In this document: positions 44,279 through 56,253 of the stretch, piece by piece
How positions within the stretch are numbered: the stretch's first letter is position 1
How the letters are laid out: each line of letters starts with the position of its first letter
Made by a program: the position numbers and the translations under genes
The notes under the pieces: model-generated
The model's database searches: none
Told to the model about the DNA's origin: nothing
Seen by the model: only the letters and a program-made list of their open reading frames with translations
NCBI GenBank assembly: GCA_002104935.1
Contig: MCGT01000008.1
Span: forward strand, 248,001 to 312,000
Source of the DNA: Hesseltinella vesiculosa
Lineage: Eukaryota > Mucoromycota > Mucoromycetes > Mucorales > Cunninghamellaceae
Direction: 5' to 3'
DNA length: 64,000 bases

Positions 44279-47217
44279 TTAATCGTCGCTGCCGAGCCAT
44301 TTTGTTGGGAATGAAGGCGTCCATTTGGCGTCCAAGGTGGTGGTGGCGGTGGCAGTTTTGGCATTTGTTTGGCGCAGATCATCAAACAAAGAGGTCAAAG
44401 ATGGCCATTGCCGGGCATCAGGAGATGGAGGAGCAGAGGGAGTGACGGGAGTCGTCGCCAAGGCTGGCGGGGAATCGTTATTGACAAACAAGGTGGACAG
44501 CCAGGCAATGGGGTTAAGTGGTGTGACGGGGCTGGCCGGTGAGGCCGGCGACAAGGGGGGAACATCGTCGGCCTGGTCATCGCCATGGGTACGAGGGAGC
44601 TGAGTCTCCTGGAGCAGTTCCATTTTTGTGACATAGGCAACCTGCAGGTGGTTCATGGTGATGTTCAGCTGGCCGTATTCTTTGAGTACGTCCTGGAGCA
44701 AATGGACGAGAGCGATGAATTCTCGGGTAAGGAAGCGGTAGTCATGGTGCTTTTCCTGGGTCAACCAGAGAAAGCGGGCATCGAGAACGTCAGCGTCGGC
44801 TACAACATTTTGCAGGAGCGCGTTGCTCTGCTGGCTGAGCTCGACAATGTCAAAGGCGCGTTGCAGACGGCGGTTGAGCGCACGGATGTCGGTGGAAGCA
44901 AGCCGTTGCATTAGGTCACGGACATGGTCATGCAGTGCTGCATAAGGAGAAGGCGATGCCAGCATGATTTCTTCGGACAGAGAGGTGCCATTGATGCGAG
45001 ATGACAGCAGGCTGGGATCCCGGTCTTCATCGGTTAAATGGAGAGGAGGGATCGAGACAGGGTCCAACGTCAAGGCAGCCAGCAATGGACCGGCCTCCGT
45101 TTCGTCTTCGGCCGTCTCGGTCACCTCGGCCACCTCGGTCAAGCAGGCTCGGTTGTCGTCTTGGTGGAGGGCAAGGACGGAGGCAGGGAGACTGGTGGGG
45201 TGGGCAGGATCAGGTAAGTAGTAATAATGGTGATGGTGGACAGCAGGCGGGGTGGACACGGTGGGTTTGGGCACAGGGGGGCGCTGCGAGCGCGTGGGTG
45301 ATTTGGATTTGCCGAGGGACCTCGACCGCGATCGGCCGGTGTTGGTTCGTGAAAGGCGTCGAGGATGCACAGGGGAAGTGGGCAGAGAGGGTGATCGGTG
45401 TGGGTGGGTTGGGATGCGACTCGGCTGTGTGTTGGCTCGTTGGTCCAAGGTAGTGAGGAGCGGGCAGGCCTTGGTGGCGTTGGCTCGGTGAGCGGTGGAG
45501 GAGGAAGAAGGGCTTTGAACGAGATCAAACAGTTGGCGCTGGTCTTGCTGGTCCTCCAAGGCATGCCATTTTTCTTGTGCGATGGTCAGTTCAGAGCGCG
45601 TGTCGTCCAACTGCGACTGTGTTTCGGCCAGTTCTATTTTCAGACCATGGTTGGTAGATACCAATTCTTGAATCAGATCGACGAGCTCGTCTGTGCTGGC
45701 TTGCTGGATTTCGGCTGCTGTTGGTGGAATCAGTGACGTTAAGACCTAACCAAAAAAAAAGGGGGTCAGGTCACGTTCATTTGTGAATACAAAACGTCGT
45801 TACCTTGATCAGCCGGGTGTTGCTTTTGGAGGAGGGTTTCAGGGTACCATCACATAAATCTTGATACGCACAGGCGACGGATTCTTCAAGGGATAAAAAA
45901 GTGAACACAAGCACAAAGAAAAAAAAAAAAAAGGTCGTGAATTACCATAACGAGCCACGAGTTTTTTGTATTTGGATTCCAACGTCAGTTCGTTTTTCCT
46001 TGCAATGGTCAATTCTTGGTCCAAATCATTGACCTAGTAAGTGTAGTAAAAAAAAAAATAAGGAGGGGGGGGCGATAAAGAAGAGATGATTTAAAAAAAT
46101 TGGTTCGTTGAAGACAGGTTGGCAACCTACTTTGGCTTGTAAGAGGGTTTCTCTGGAGTCGGCTTGCTGCGATTTCAGTTTGAACAGCTGCAGCTTTTCC
46201 AAATCCATTTTGGCTTGTTCGAATTCTTGAGATAAAGCGGCACATTTGTAATTGGTGGTCTCCAGATCCGCAATGGTTTCTTGTAAAATCTACAACCATT
46301 CAGTCAGATGGGATGTTAAGGTACGCCATCATACCTTTTCAGATTTTTCATATTGCCAAAGCCATTTATCTTTTTCACGGTTCAGTCGCTGAGCCAATGC
46401 TTCAGCTTCATTCAGGGAGGCTTCCAATTCGCCTCGTCGTTCATAGGCTTGCTCCAACTGTGACAAAAATAAGTTAATTATGGTCATGTGACACAAGTGC
46501 TTCAGTTTCAGGTTTTTTCGGCTCTTGCTGAAGCTTTTTCATACGATCACTTACTTGATCTTTGATTTGGCTTGATTCCAGAGTGAGCGTTTCATTCTTT
46601 TGCAACAGATTCTGGCCGATTTCTTTTGAGGAAGAAGGATTAATAAAAAAAGAAATTCTCGGCCCTCACACCTCCCTAACTCTCTAACGTCCCCTTTTCT
46701 CCTTTTTTTTTTGTGGCACCCCATTTGTGGCAGATGACACACAACAGAACCCCAAGAGGCATAATTTTTTTGGCTTGTTCCCCCCACAGCTTTTTTATAT
46801 TTCCATACCTGCAGCCAGGCGAAGCTCGGCATCCAATTTACGCATAATGTTTGAGGTTCGGCACCAGGAAAGACATTGGTCCTGCTGGCAGCAAGGGCAG
46901 GGCAGGGGAGCGTCATGGGGAGAGAGGACGGACAAGAGGTCTTCAGCTGGCAAGGTCACAGGCGAAGGATGGTCGTCGGTCGAGGTGTTACTGCTGGACG
47001 ATTGGGAGCTGGTGGATGAGCTTGAGCTTTTGTTCCAGAGTTCAGGTGGCTGCGATGATGAAGCAGCAAATAATGGCGAGGGCATGCATTCCCCTTTTTG
47101 TAGCCATTGTTCTAATGAATGCTCGACATTGCTTGGAAGGGAAGGGCCATGGCTGGTCAAATAATGTGATTGACGAAGGAGTGAGCGAGGTTTATTGGAG
47201 GACACATAGAGTGACAT
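44279..47217 (-). CDS. Coiled-coil protein with CC1-box-like motif (dynein-adaptor-like)
   Basis: Seven exons: 47217-46809, 46622-46555, 46457-46335, 46289-46131, 46033-45946, 45883-45804, 45745-44279 (797 residues). A Ser-rich N-terminus and a cysteine cluster (CPCCQQDQCLSWC, about residues 107-119) precede LDAELRLAAEIGQNLLQKNE (about 128-147). That matches the AAxxG CC1 box of BICD, TRAK/HAP1 and related dynein adaptors, which binds dynein light intermediate chain. Long coiled coils follow to about residue 330. Then comes a Ser/Pro/Arg-rich linker and a second helical region (IRALNRRLQRAFDIVEL) near the C-terminus. The codon for the Glu of AAEIG is split by intron 1. The adaptor role is inference; generic coiled coils can mimic such motifs. 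Confidence 0.75.
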
Positions 47218-47439
47218 GAAGCGTTGTTAATCTATTATTTTAGACGTGTATCAAGGATCAAAAGAATGAAGAGAGTAAAAAAATAATGAGAAAAGAATTG
47301 GGAAGAAAGACAAAACGGAAAAAAAAAAGAAACCACATAAGGAAAAAGGGGAGAGGGGTGGGTGCCTAAAAACATCCAAATCAAGTTCCGCCAATTCAGG
47401 AAAATGCAGTGCATGTCAAGCTGTCAAAATGGGCTTTTA

Positions 47440-49662
47440 TTAAAACGAGCTGATGTCTCTGCCAGCTAACATCAATCGAGTCCAATCAATGCTAAGGTTA
47501 AGACGGGTGCGCAGGCTCACTTGTTCGGACCAGTAAACCGATCGCCAAAGGTATAAAGCCCAGAGGCCACCCAGCATCTTGAAGTGGCTGTCCCCGCCTA
47601 GGTTGAACTCGCCAACGGCTGTGTTGCCAATGTACGATAACGAGCCCATGTGGTGATAGTCAAAAGCACCCAAATCTGTATCCACTTTCTCAGCATCGCC
47701 ATGGTACTTTGTCAATGCATTGAAATACTTGGCAAGGTACTGGCCTTGTTGCGAGGCCACTTGGGCGGTCTAATAAAAATAAAAAAACCGTGTCAGCTCT
47801 TTTTTTTGGTCGTCGTTTGGAAATTCCCTACTGCAGGTAAATGAGTCATCTTGCTATCGACATCCTTAAGCATGGTGCGTAATTCTTGGACATCTAGTTT
47901 TCCGTTGTGGTCCGCGTCGTAGTCTTCAAAATGGGCCCAAATGTACCGAAGATGTTCTTTGGATAAGGGATACCGGCGGCTTAAGCGACGTACCACTTCA
48001 TTGAATTCATCCATATCTAAATAGCCGTCATGGTTCCTTGAAATAACACGTGAGCATCAACGAAAGAAAGGAGTCGTCGTGTACTTACAGGTCGGCTTTT
48101 TCAAAGATGTCAATGATACGGTCGCAAAGCTTGGGGTTACGGATGCTTGCGCAGTCGCCAAGAGCAAAGATCGAGCCTTTTTCTACGCCATCCAGACGAA
48201 GATGGGTGTCGGTTTGAAGCACACGGCTGTGGGTTTGGGACCCCAGATGATTAGCCAACTGGCGGGCAAAGGGTGTCATGTCTTTCAAAAAATAAAAAAG
48301 GAGTGTCAGGTCACTCCTTGTCTCGGTTTGATTTACCAATGCCAGTGGCCCAGAGACAAAAACCTTGAGGCACTTCATGACGTTCAGGTTGGTCGGGATC
48401 TCCAGATCCTTTGGAGCGATAGACCACCTTGTCTTTTTCTATCGTTTCCACACGGGCGTTGGTGATCACATTGATCTTGTCCCGTCGGAACCGCTCCTCG
48501 GCATACTTGCTGATTTCACTGTCGTAAGTATTCAAAATATGGTCTCTCGATTGCACCAATGTCACCTGCACCTCGTCTTTGAGAGACCGAGGGAACTACA
48601 AAAAAAAATAAAAGTAAGACTTTCCGCTATCGCTGAAGACACAGTCGCTCACCCATTTTGGTAAATCTTCTTGAATCATGTCATTGATTTCAGCAGCGAC
48701 TTCGGAGCCCGTCCTATGGAAAATGAGTCAGTGAGAGGTGGCGGTTTTCCTTTGTAGACGTACGGGCCACCACCGATGATGACAAAGGACAACAGGCGTT
48801 TTCTTTCTTCAGGGGTGGTCGTGGGCAGGCAAGCTTGCTCTAGGTTTTGAAGGATTCTCTTGCGAATGGCGCGCGCATCGGCTACGGATTTCAACTGGAA
48901 GGTGTGTTCGATGCCTTGGACGCCCTTGGAGATACTGGTGGACCCAACGGCGATAACAAGATGGTCATAGGGAACATAAAAGTTACTGCCTTCTTCACCG
49001 CTCATATGCTGAATTTCCACCAGCTTGTTGGCCACATCCACATCCACTGCCTTGCCTTCCAAGAAATGGCCACACACACGAGCAACAATCTTTCGCACAG
49101 GCTCCAAAAGGGATCTGTTTCAAAAAAAAAAGGATGAATACGGCTCCGCCCGATGTTCTAAAAAAAAAAAAAAATACCTAATTTCCAGGGTCCCAACTGT
49201 AGCGCTAGGCAAGAGGGGCGTGAAGAGGAAATAGTTGTTTTCGCTGACAACCGTGACATTGTACTTTTCCTTGTCGAGGTTCTTCACCAAGGATACTGCA
49301 CCCCATCCGCTGCCGATGATAACTAGCCTGGGCTTGCTCTTTTCCATCACATAGTCGTCGAGCTGATGACTGACAATCGGCAGGTTCTTGGCCCCACCAC
49401 GTTCGGGATGCAGTGCCAATGGGTTGACTTTTGACTCAATGGCATTACCATCGCTTCGGTATTCAAGGTCACTCCGTAACGAGTACACCACATAGGCGCC
49501 ACCTACCAGCGCCGAAAGGGTCACGACACGCCCAAACCAGCGTAGCTTTTGTCGTTTGGTTGTTGAGTAAAAGACACAAGCAGGCCGTTGTAGCACTGGG
49601 CGAATGGCTGTCGGTCTTTTTGCCGCTTGCAGTAATAAAGGTTGTAGTCTGTTCATAGCCAT
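47440..49662 (-). CDS. NDE1: External (type II) NADH dehydrogenase with EF-hand
   Basis: Seven exons: 49662-49178, 49114-48764, 48713-48653, 48595-48337, 48281-48089, 48036-47832, 47769-47440 (627 residues). A mitochondrial presequence ([19 protein letters not shown]) and one membrane segment come first. The FAD motif is [15 protein letters not shown] and the NADH motif is [17 protein letters not shown] (across intron 2). [10 protein letters not shown] is the second FAD contact. EF-hand loops [12 protein letters not shown] and [14 protein letters not shown] are inserted before the C-terminal membrane-binding part ([18 protein letters not shown]). This is the calcium-regulated external NAD(P)H:ubiquinone oxidoreductase of fungi and plants. 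It works at the outer face of the inner membrane without proton pumping. Confidence 0.95.
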
Positions 49663-50231
49663 TCAAAAAAAAAAAAAAAAAAAAAAAAGGAAAAAAAAGT
49701 ATAAAAAAGAACAGACGTGTGTGTGGAGGGTTTCTGACGAAATTTTTAAAACCCGTCGGTTCATTGCGACTCTCTGCTTTGCCTGCTTTTTGACTTCCAC
49801 CAGACTATCCAAGGACAAACAAAATCAAGAGGGAAAACCATGGGCATCACTAGGAGCTTCTTTCATTCCCTTCCTTTTCGTGTTTTTTTTTTTTTTTTTG
49901 TCTAATGGCCTTGTGCATGGGTGCCCTTCCTGATTCGTTTTGGGTCGAACGGGGAAATTGTTCTACCGCCGTGAGTGGGTCGCACGAGAGCCGTCGAGAA
50001 CAACGCAACGTCATGAAACATGTCCCTTTTATCACAGTTGAGATTATTCTTCCAGTGAAAGGCAGAAAAGTGAAGGTGAAAGGTTGTTCCCAAAACGGTC
50101 TTCTGCTCATCAAAGCCACAGTCCGTCGGGTCGTCTCCTGAAAAGAATGCTGGGCTGTCATTGAAAACATGGATGCACTTTATTTTTTTTTCTGTTTCCT
50201 TTTTTTTCTTTTTGCATCGATCAAGCAAGCA
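49663..50231. other. Divergent intergenic region NDE / mitochondrial uL3
   Basis: About 570 bp. A-run of about 25 bases directly upstream of the NDE start (49665-49688) and a T-run at about 49881-49899. No gene is recognised. Confidence 0.5.
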
Positions 50232-51229
50232 ATGTCCTTGAAACTATTATCACAATCACTTTTCCAAAAGTGGTCAACCACGTCTCTACCTGTTCAGCGA
50301 GCTGCTGTAGCTCTTCATACCAGTGCCATTCGACGACAAGCTGCCGAAGCCACCGCCGAATCCACATCGTCCTGGACACCTTCGTCTGTACGAACAGGTG
50401 TGATTGCCAAAAAGAAAGGCATGAGCGCCACCTGGAGCGAGTCTGGAGACCGTATCCCTGTCACTATCTTGCAAGTAAGTCAGCTACATTGTGTCTTGAA
50501 AAACCTCCTGACATTTTTTTTTCCAGCTGGAAGAAGTGGTGGTGACCGATGTGCGTCAATCAGAAAAGCATGGCTACACAGCATTGCAGGTCGGCTGCTC
50601 TCCTATGAAGGAAAAGAATGCCGCCAAGCCCATGATCGAACATTTTAAATCACTTAATGTGCCTTTGCGCCGCAAGCTGCACGAATTCCGAGTGACAGAA
50701 GATGCTGTGTTGCCTGTGGGCACACCCTTGAAGGCCAATCACTTTATGGTCGGTCAGTTTGTTGATGTCACTGCTCCTTCGTAAGTTACCTCATAGGTCC
50801 TGGGCCATTGGATACTCACGTTTAGTTTAGCATCGGAAAAGGCTTCGCTGGTGTTATGAAGCGTTGGAATTTCAAGGGTTTACCAGCATCTCACGGTCAC
50901 TCTCTATCTCATCGATCTGCTGGTTCAACTGGTCAACGCAAGGTAGGCATCGAAAAGACGTGATCGACGAACACTAACCTGAAACCCCCCCCCCTTCATA
51001 GTGGCCTAGTAAGGTGTTCAAGGGCAAGAAGATGGCTGGTCGATTGGGTGGTGAAAATATCACAGTGCAAAGCTTGCAAGTGGTCAAGGTGGACCCTGAA
51101 TTGGATTTGGTTTATGTAAAGGGTTCTGTGCCTGGCTTTGATGACCAGTTCGTCAAGATCAAGGATGCCATCAAAAAGAAGGGTGACAAGCTCTTCCCCA
51201 GCCTCCCTCCTCCCTTCCCCACTGCTTAA
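50232..51229 (+). CDS. MRPL9: Mitochondrial large-subunit ribosomal protein uL3m
   Basis: Four exons: 50232-50474, 50527-50780, 50831-50942, 51002-51229 (278 residues). An N-terminal mitochondrial targeting sequence ends near [10 protein letters not shown]. The uL3 body follows: [13 protein letters not shown], then VPVTILQ-type strands, [20 protein letters not shown] with [17 protein letters not shown], and [16 protein letters not shown]. The [11 protein letters not shown] and GSTG blocks mark bacterial/mitochondrial uL3. It binds 23S-type rRNA near the peptidyl-transferase centre. Gene name by analogy with yeast MRPL9. Confidence 0.94.
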
Positions 51230-52235
51230 AAAAAGAATATCCCCCCTCTTTCCTTCCTCCGTTGTAGATTTTTTTTTCTTGCATAGATTTTCATGTTTTG
51301 CCATTAAATGACATTCCACCCTTGTCAATGCCATTGTGGCTAGATGTTGCATCCATCCAACACGATCGTCACCCAGCTCTTTTTACAATGACCATCAAAA
51401 AGATGTGTGATCAACCATTAGAAAAAGAAAAGCCCTCTTCTTCGCGTTGAATCAATGCTACTCGATGAAAGTAAAAGACCTAGATGCCTATCATTTTCTC
51501 AAGCAAGTTTCACTAACAATGTGCTTTTTTAAAAGGTATTCATAGCCAACGAAATGATAAAATTCATTGGAATAAACATAGTTTTTTCATACCATGTCAC
51601 CTCAAAACGTCGAAACCAAGTTGGCTAGATTTTTGCCCTTTCATGTAGCGTTTCACGTCGGCTCTCTTCGTCCCACATTTTGTACAAGTGCGGCCAGAGC
51701 TAACAAAATAGGCCTTCATACGTGGAGCCAATCTAGAAGCATAACAAAGCATGGCCATCCAGCCATTGGCCATCCAGCCATTGGCCATCTTGACAGCTGG
51801 ACAATGGTAGTTGAATCGGCGGAGATCAACTTTGGACAGGTGAATGCCATTTGTATTTTTAGCTGAGAGATCGCTACAGTCTTCTGATGGACCTACCTTT
51901 CACAAGAACTTTCATGGAATAGCTCACACCGATCCATGTGGTCCCAAACATGACTCTTAAAAACAAGGAGTCAGCCAAGAGGCAATTGTCGGGCTAGGCT
52001 TGCTTGGTGTCATACCACCTTCATACCACGAGGTTCAAGTCCTTGCATCGGTGAGAATAACACCTGAAAAAGCGGCGAGGAAACATTCATCCTGGAACGA
52101 GAATGCCCTGCCTGATCGCCAAAGGAGGAAACTGCCAGCTCCAATCTTTTCACGCGGGCTTTCAAGAAAGAAAAGAGGCGGAGAGTGTGGGTGGCGCCTG
52201 TTTTTCCTTTTCATTTTTTTTTCCCCAAATCAATC
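51230..52235. other. Intergenic region uL3m / MAK11
   Basis: About 1.0 kb. It has a 15-bp tandem repeat at 51753-51789. Minus-strand fragments read plausibly (KSHVWDHMDRCELFHES near 51930; RTCTKCGTKRADVKRYMKG near 51640), but no continuous model could be built. The T-arm-like sequence at about 52030-52047 did not complete into a tRNA. Confidence 0.4.
51753..51789 (+). repeat. 15-bp tandem repeat, 2.5 copies
   Basis: Unit ggccatccagccatt, two full copies and a partial third. Confidence 0.85.
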
Positions 52236-53437
52236 ATGCCTAAACGATCTTCAGATCAAGACGATGGTCCGGCTTCAAAAAAGCAAATGGTTGCACCTGG
52301 TAAAGCATTGGACGCTATACTGAGCAGCGGCATGGATGTGGCTCAAGGGCCTGAAGATTTCCGTATTATTACGGGCACATACGAACGGATTTTGTACGGG
52401 ATCAATGCCAACTGGACAAAGGACAAGGTAAGGAAAAGAAGAAGCAAGGCAGCTGAATACTCAAGGATTTATCATGACAGACATTGAAACTTGCTCCGAT
52501 TTTTATTGTACCAGCACACACGGGATTGATTCGAACGGTGGCGGTGGGCGGCCAATTCCTGGCATCAGGCAGCACCGATGAAATCATTCGTCTGTTCAAC
52601 ATTAAGAAACGAAAGGAATACGGCTTTCTCGGGGGCCATCATCAAGGCGACATTAACGATATCCAGTTCCACGGCAAGTATATGTTTACGTCCAGTGGTG
52701 ATCACCACATTGGGCTATGGCGGGTCAAAGACTGGGAATACCTCAAGACACTCAAAGGCCACAAGGGGGCCATTCATAGCATGTCTGTGCATCCCTCTGG
52801 AAAGATTGCTCTATCAGTGGCCAGCGATCGAACAGTGATCCTTTGGAATCTCATGACTGCCAAAAAAGCCAGCGTCAACAAATTACAAGGTAAAAAGACA
52901 CTTGTTGATGACATTACTCATAACCGCATTATTCCAACTAGGGGAAGGGCTCAAAGTGAAATGGAATACCAAGGGAGATCGGTATATTATTTTGTTCGAT
53001 CGTCGCATTAGTATCTTCAACGTGTCTGTAAGTGGAAGGAGGGAGGCTGTGAGGTGGAGACTGATCGTTTTGAATAGGATGGCAAGGTGGCCAAGGAGTT
53101 GGAGCAACGATCGAAATTTCATGATTTTTGCTGTTTCAGCCTGGACGATAAGGAATATATTATTAGTGGCCACGAGGACAAGACGATCCGAGTGTGGGAC
53201 ATGAACACAGGCGAATGTGTGAATCAAGTGGCTGGCCATCCGAACCGAATCAAGGCATTGACCACGCTTCAAAGCCAGGGCCGCGATGTGCTGGTGTCGG
53301 CTTCGTCTGATGGCACGATCAAATGCTGGGACTGCTCTCTTCTCCTGGACAAAGCATGGACTGTGCTTGGTGAATATAATACAAAGAGTCGAATTACATG
53401 CATGACCACGCATTTGGGTTTCGATGACGCGGAATAA
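52236..53437 (+). CDS. MAK11: WD40 protein MAK11 / PAK1IP1 (60S biogenesis)
   Basis: Four exons: 52236-52427, 52481-52889, 52942-53027, 53078-53437 (348 residues). A basic N-terminus precedes about six WD40 repeats: RTVAVGGQFLASGSTDEIIRLFN, DINDIQFHGKYMFTSSGD, KGAIHSMSVHPSGKIALSV, then DKEYIISGHEDKTIRVWD and VLVSASSDGTIKCWD. The opening ITGTYERILYGI and the repeat content match MAK11/Skb15/PAK1IP1. This is a nucleolar factor for 60S subunit maturation (the animal protein was also described as a PAK1 inhibitor). Assignment between the two functions rests on family resemblance. Confidence 0.9.
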
Positions 53438-53866
53438 TCCCTTCCGCGTTCTTTTTTTTTCTAAAAAAAACAACAAAAACAAAAACTGTATCTAATAAAC
53501 ATCCTGCATCTCTCTCTTGGCCAGATGGTCTTCGGCAACTCAAAAAAAGATCATCGGCTTGTCAGTGTCAGTGTCAAGTATTTGTTGCACCATGCTTGTT
53601 GTTGTGCGACGCTCGGAGTCAATGGGCTTTTTTGTTCCTATTTTTTCTTTTTTTCTTTTCTCACCTCTCTTTTTTCTCCCTTTATTTCTCTTTGTCAATT
53701 CCTTCATTGACATTGACATACACTCTTTTTTTTTTTTTGTCTACTTGAATTCTTGTCCATCATTTCACTCTCGTTTTATATAGTTGAAAGTTATTGACAC
53801 GTTTTGGTCAATCACGCTTCGATCATCAAAGATTCAGTGAAGATTATACAAGCTCAGTATGTTGCC
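53438..53866. other. Intergenic region MAK11 / Zn2Cys6 factor
   Basis: About 430 bp; strongly T/CT-rich from 53620 to 53780. The polyadenylation-like aataaac lies at about 53495. No gene was seen. Confidence 0.5.
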
Positions 53867-56253
53867 ATGGAAACCGAAGCTTCTTCATCCTCTCAGAAAA
53901 GCCAGCATCGCCCCATTGGAAGTGAAAAACGAAGCAAATCTGTCCAAGCTTGTGACAATTGCAAAAAGAAAAAGGTAAAATAAATTAAATAGAGCAGACG
54001 TGAAGCTGCATAAAAAAAAAGGCGAGTCGAGCAAAGGAAACGGGGTGGACTGTGCACACAACAGCTTCAACTCGTTATGTTTCAGTTGTAAAGACAAAGG
54101 GGGTCGGGTCAAGAAGCCAAAAATAAAAAAATAAAGAGCGTTCGTTCTGAGTGTTAACTTTATCCCCATGATTCTTTTTAGGTTAAATGCGATGGTGAAC
54201 GACCTTCTTGTAAACGATGTCTACACCGCAACATTGATTGTACCTATACCACCAAATTAACCACCCGCTCCCTTGTCTCTGACTCTGCCTCATTACAGCA
54301 TCGTTTACAGCTCGTTGAAAGAGCCATCGCCACCCTCGATCTCTCTCCTCCTCCGCTTGATCGTTCTACTGTTCCTCCTCTTCACTCCACCAATCCTTCT
54401 CAGTTCCTAGGTAACGTCATCACCCCTTTCCTTTTTACCTTTGTTTTCCCGTTGCTCACCCCTTCTTCTTTTTTTTTTTTTTTTTTTGCTTGCAGACAAA
54501 TACGACGTGCACATTCATGGACAACCTTTTTATGTACAAGATTGGGCCACTCGGCGCGATCGACTGCCAGCTGGCCCGTTTCAGCAAATGACGAGCTTGG
54601 AACCAGAACGTCGAAAGCCCGAAGCCCTCTCCCGCCCGGCCATTCCCATCCGTCAAGATCTTCTCACCTATTATATCCAACACGTTCATCATTATTTTCC
54701 TGTACTCCACCTCGCCACCCTTCATCAACGCCTCTGGTCACAGCAATCGGATATTCTCTTACTCAATGCTGTGTATGCCGTTGCTGAGCAATGGCAGTAT
54801 CTCGCCGACGCCTCCCTGTCCCGTGCCTCCGATGCAACTCCTCCAGGCTGGGAATATTATCTTCAAGCGTTGTCCTACCTGGAACTGTATCTGGATGCTC
54901 CTCGACTCTCTACCATCCAAGCCATGCTCCTGCTCATTCGCTACCAAGATCTCCAACAGCGTACTGGCTATCTTTGGCGCTCGCGTAGCTTTATGCCAAT
55001 GGTTGTGCAAATGTGTCACGACCTGTCCTTGCATCGCTCGCTCCCCGACGCTTGCTCTGCCCCTGCTCTCTTGATTGAGCAACGGAATCGAGTCTTCTGG
55101 ATTGCTTTTATTTATGATGTCCTGATCCAGCAAGTTCAACCACTTGCCTTGAAAAAAAGCCACTCATTTTTTTTTTCTTTGTAGTACCGAGGCTGGGGTC
55201 CCGTTTAAATTTGACGTCAAGGAATGCACAGCGGACTTGCCTCGAGCCTTACCGGATGAAGCCGATGCTGATCACCAACAAGCTCTCTTGTATTTTCAAT
55301 GGATGACCACCCAAATGAAATTCCAAGCTCGCATTCTCAACCATCTCCGTGCAAAGCAGCCCATCCCTGCCTTGCTTCAGTCCGAGCACCACCAGTTTGG
55401 TGCTCACATCTATAGTCCTCATCAAATCTTGACGGCTCGGTTCGGCTTCTTGTTTATGGCTCACCGCTTCAACGCCATTCTCATGCTGCGCCCGCTCCTG
55501 AAAAAAGACCCGCTCGGCTCTCGGAACAGTCCTACCGACGATGACGACACTCCCCGCAACGCTGCTTTGAAAGCAGCCGACAGCATCCTTTCCACCGCCC
55601 GTTTCCTCCCTCAACAAGGTGGCATCGACTGCCTCCATTATGGCTTCCGAGGCATCCAGCAAGTCATCCATTACATCACGGCCGCTCGCACCATGTACGT
55701 CCAATGTGGTCAGCCCGTCAAGGAACACGAAGCCTTCCTGCTCCTGTCTCAGCTGGTGCCCCATTCCCCCATGAACGAGCTAAATACCATCCCCTTGCAA
55801 CATGATATTCCCATGCCGTCTGCTCGTGCATCACCACCCCACCCCTCTCCTGTCTCTCCGTCATCCACCCCCCAGCCTCAACCAGTATCCCCCATCCATC
55901 GGCCAGCCTCCACCCCACTCGGTCCCGATCCTTTGCTGACCTCCCGCAATTTTCGCACTTACCCGCCCGCCTTTCCTGCCCACCACTTGCCTTCCAGCGC
56001 CCTGTCCCGACCCGACCCCATCCACATCGCCATACCCATTCCTCCTGACCCATCCTTGCCTTCCCACCGCACCACCCTTGCCCGAGACGAGTTCCCGCCT
56101 GCCGTTACCGATGTGCCCATCACCACCACTCCGACCGAGTTCACCTATACCGTAGACACTTCTCAAGACATCCCTTCTCGTCATTTGTCCGAGCAAGATC
56201 CATCTTTTTGGCAACACGACTCCTTTTTCCATACCAGTTTGCCTCCAAGCTAA
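53867..56253 (+). CDS. Zn2Cys6 fungal-specific transcription factor
   Basis: Four exons: 53867-53974, 54182-54410, 54496-55129, 55185-56253 (679 residues). The binuclear zinc cluster CDNCKKKKVKC...CKRCLHRNIDC (about residues 29-57) is split by intron 1, which at 207 bp is the longest spliced intron here apart from one 211-bp Num1 intron. The fungal_trans homology region follows (LTYYIQHVHHYFPVLHLATL, SYLELYLDAPRLSTIQAMLL, RNRVFWIAFIYDVLI). The C-terminus is Pro-rich. Intron 3 is read as GC-AG (donor gcaagt at 55130); the GT four bases later breaks the frame before TEAGVPFKFDVKECTADLP. The target pathway is unknown; no metabolic cluster is adjacent. Confidence 0.92.

Noticed and set aside
51928..52053. 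Possible intron-containing tRNA: accgat at 51928 pairs with atcggt at 52048, with a good T-arm at about 52030-52047
   Set aside because: No A-box-like D-arm follows the 5' stem, and 126 nt would need an unusual intron; no anticodon arm could be placed.
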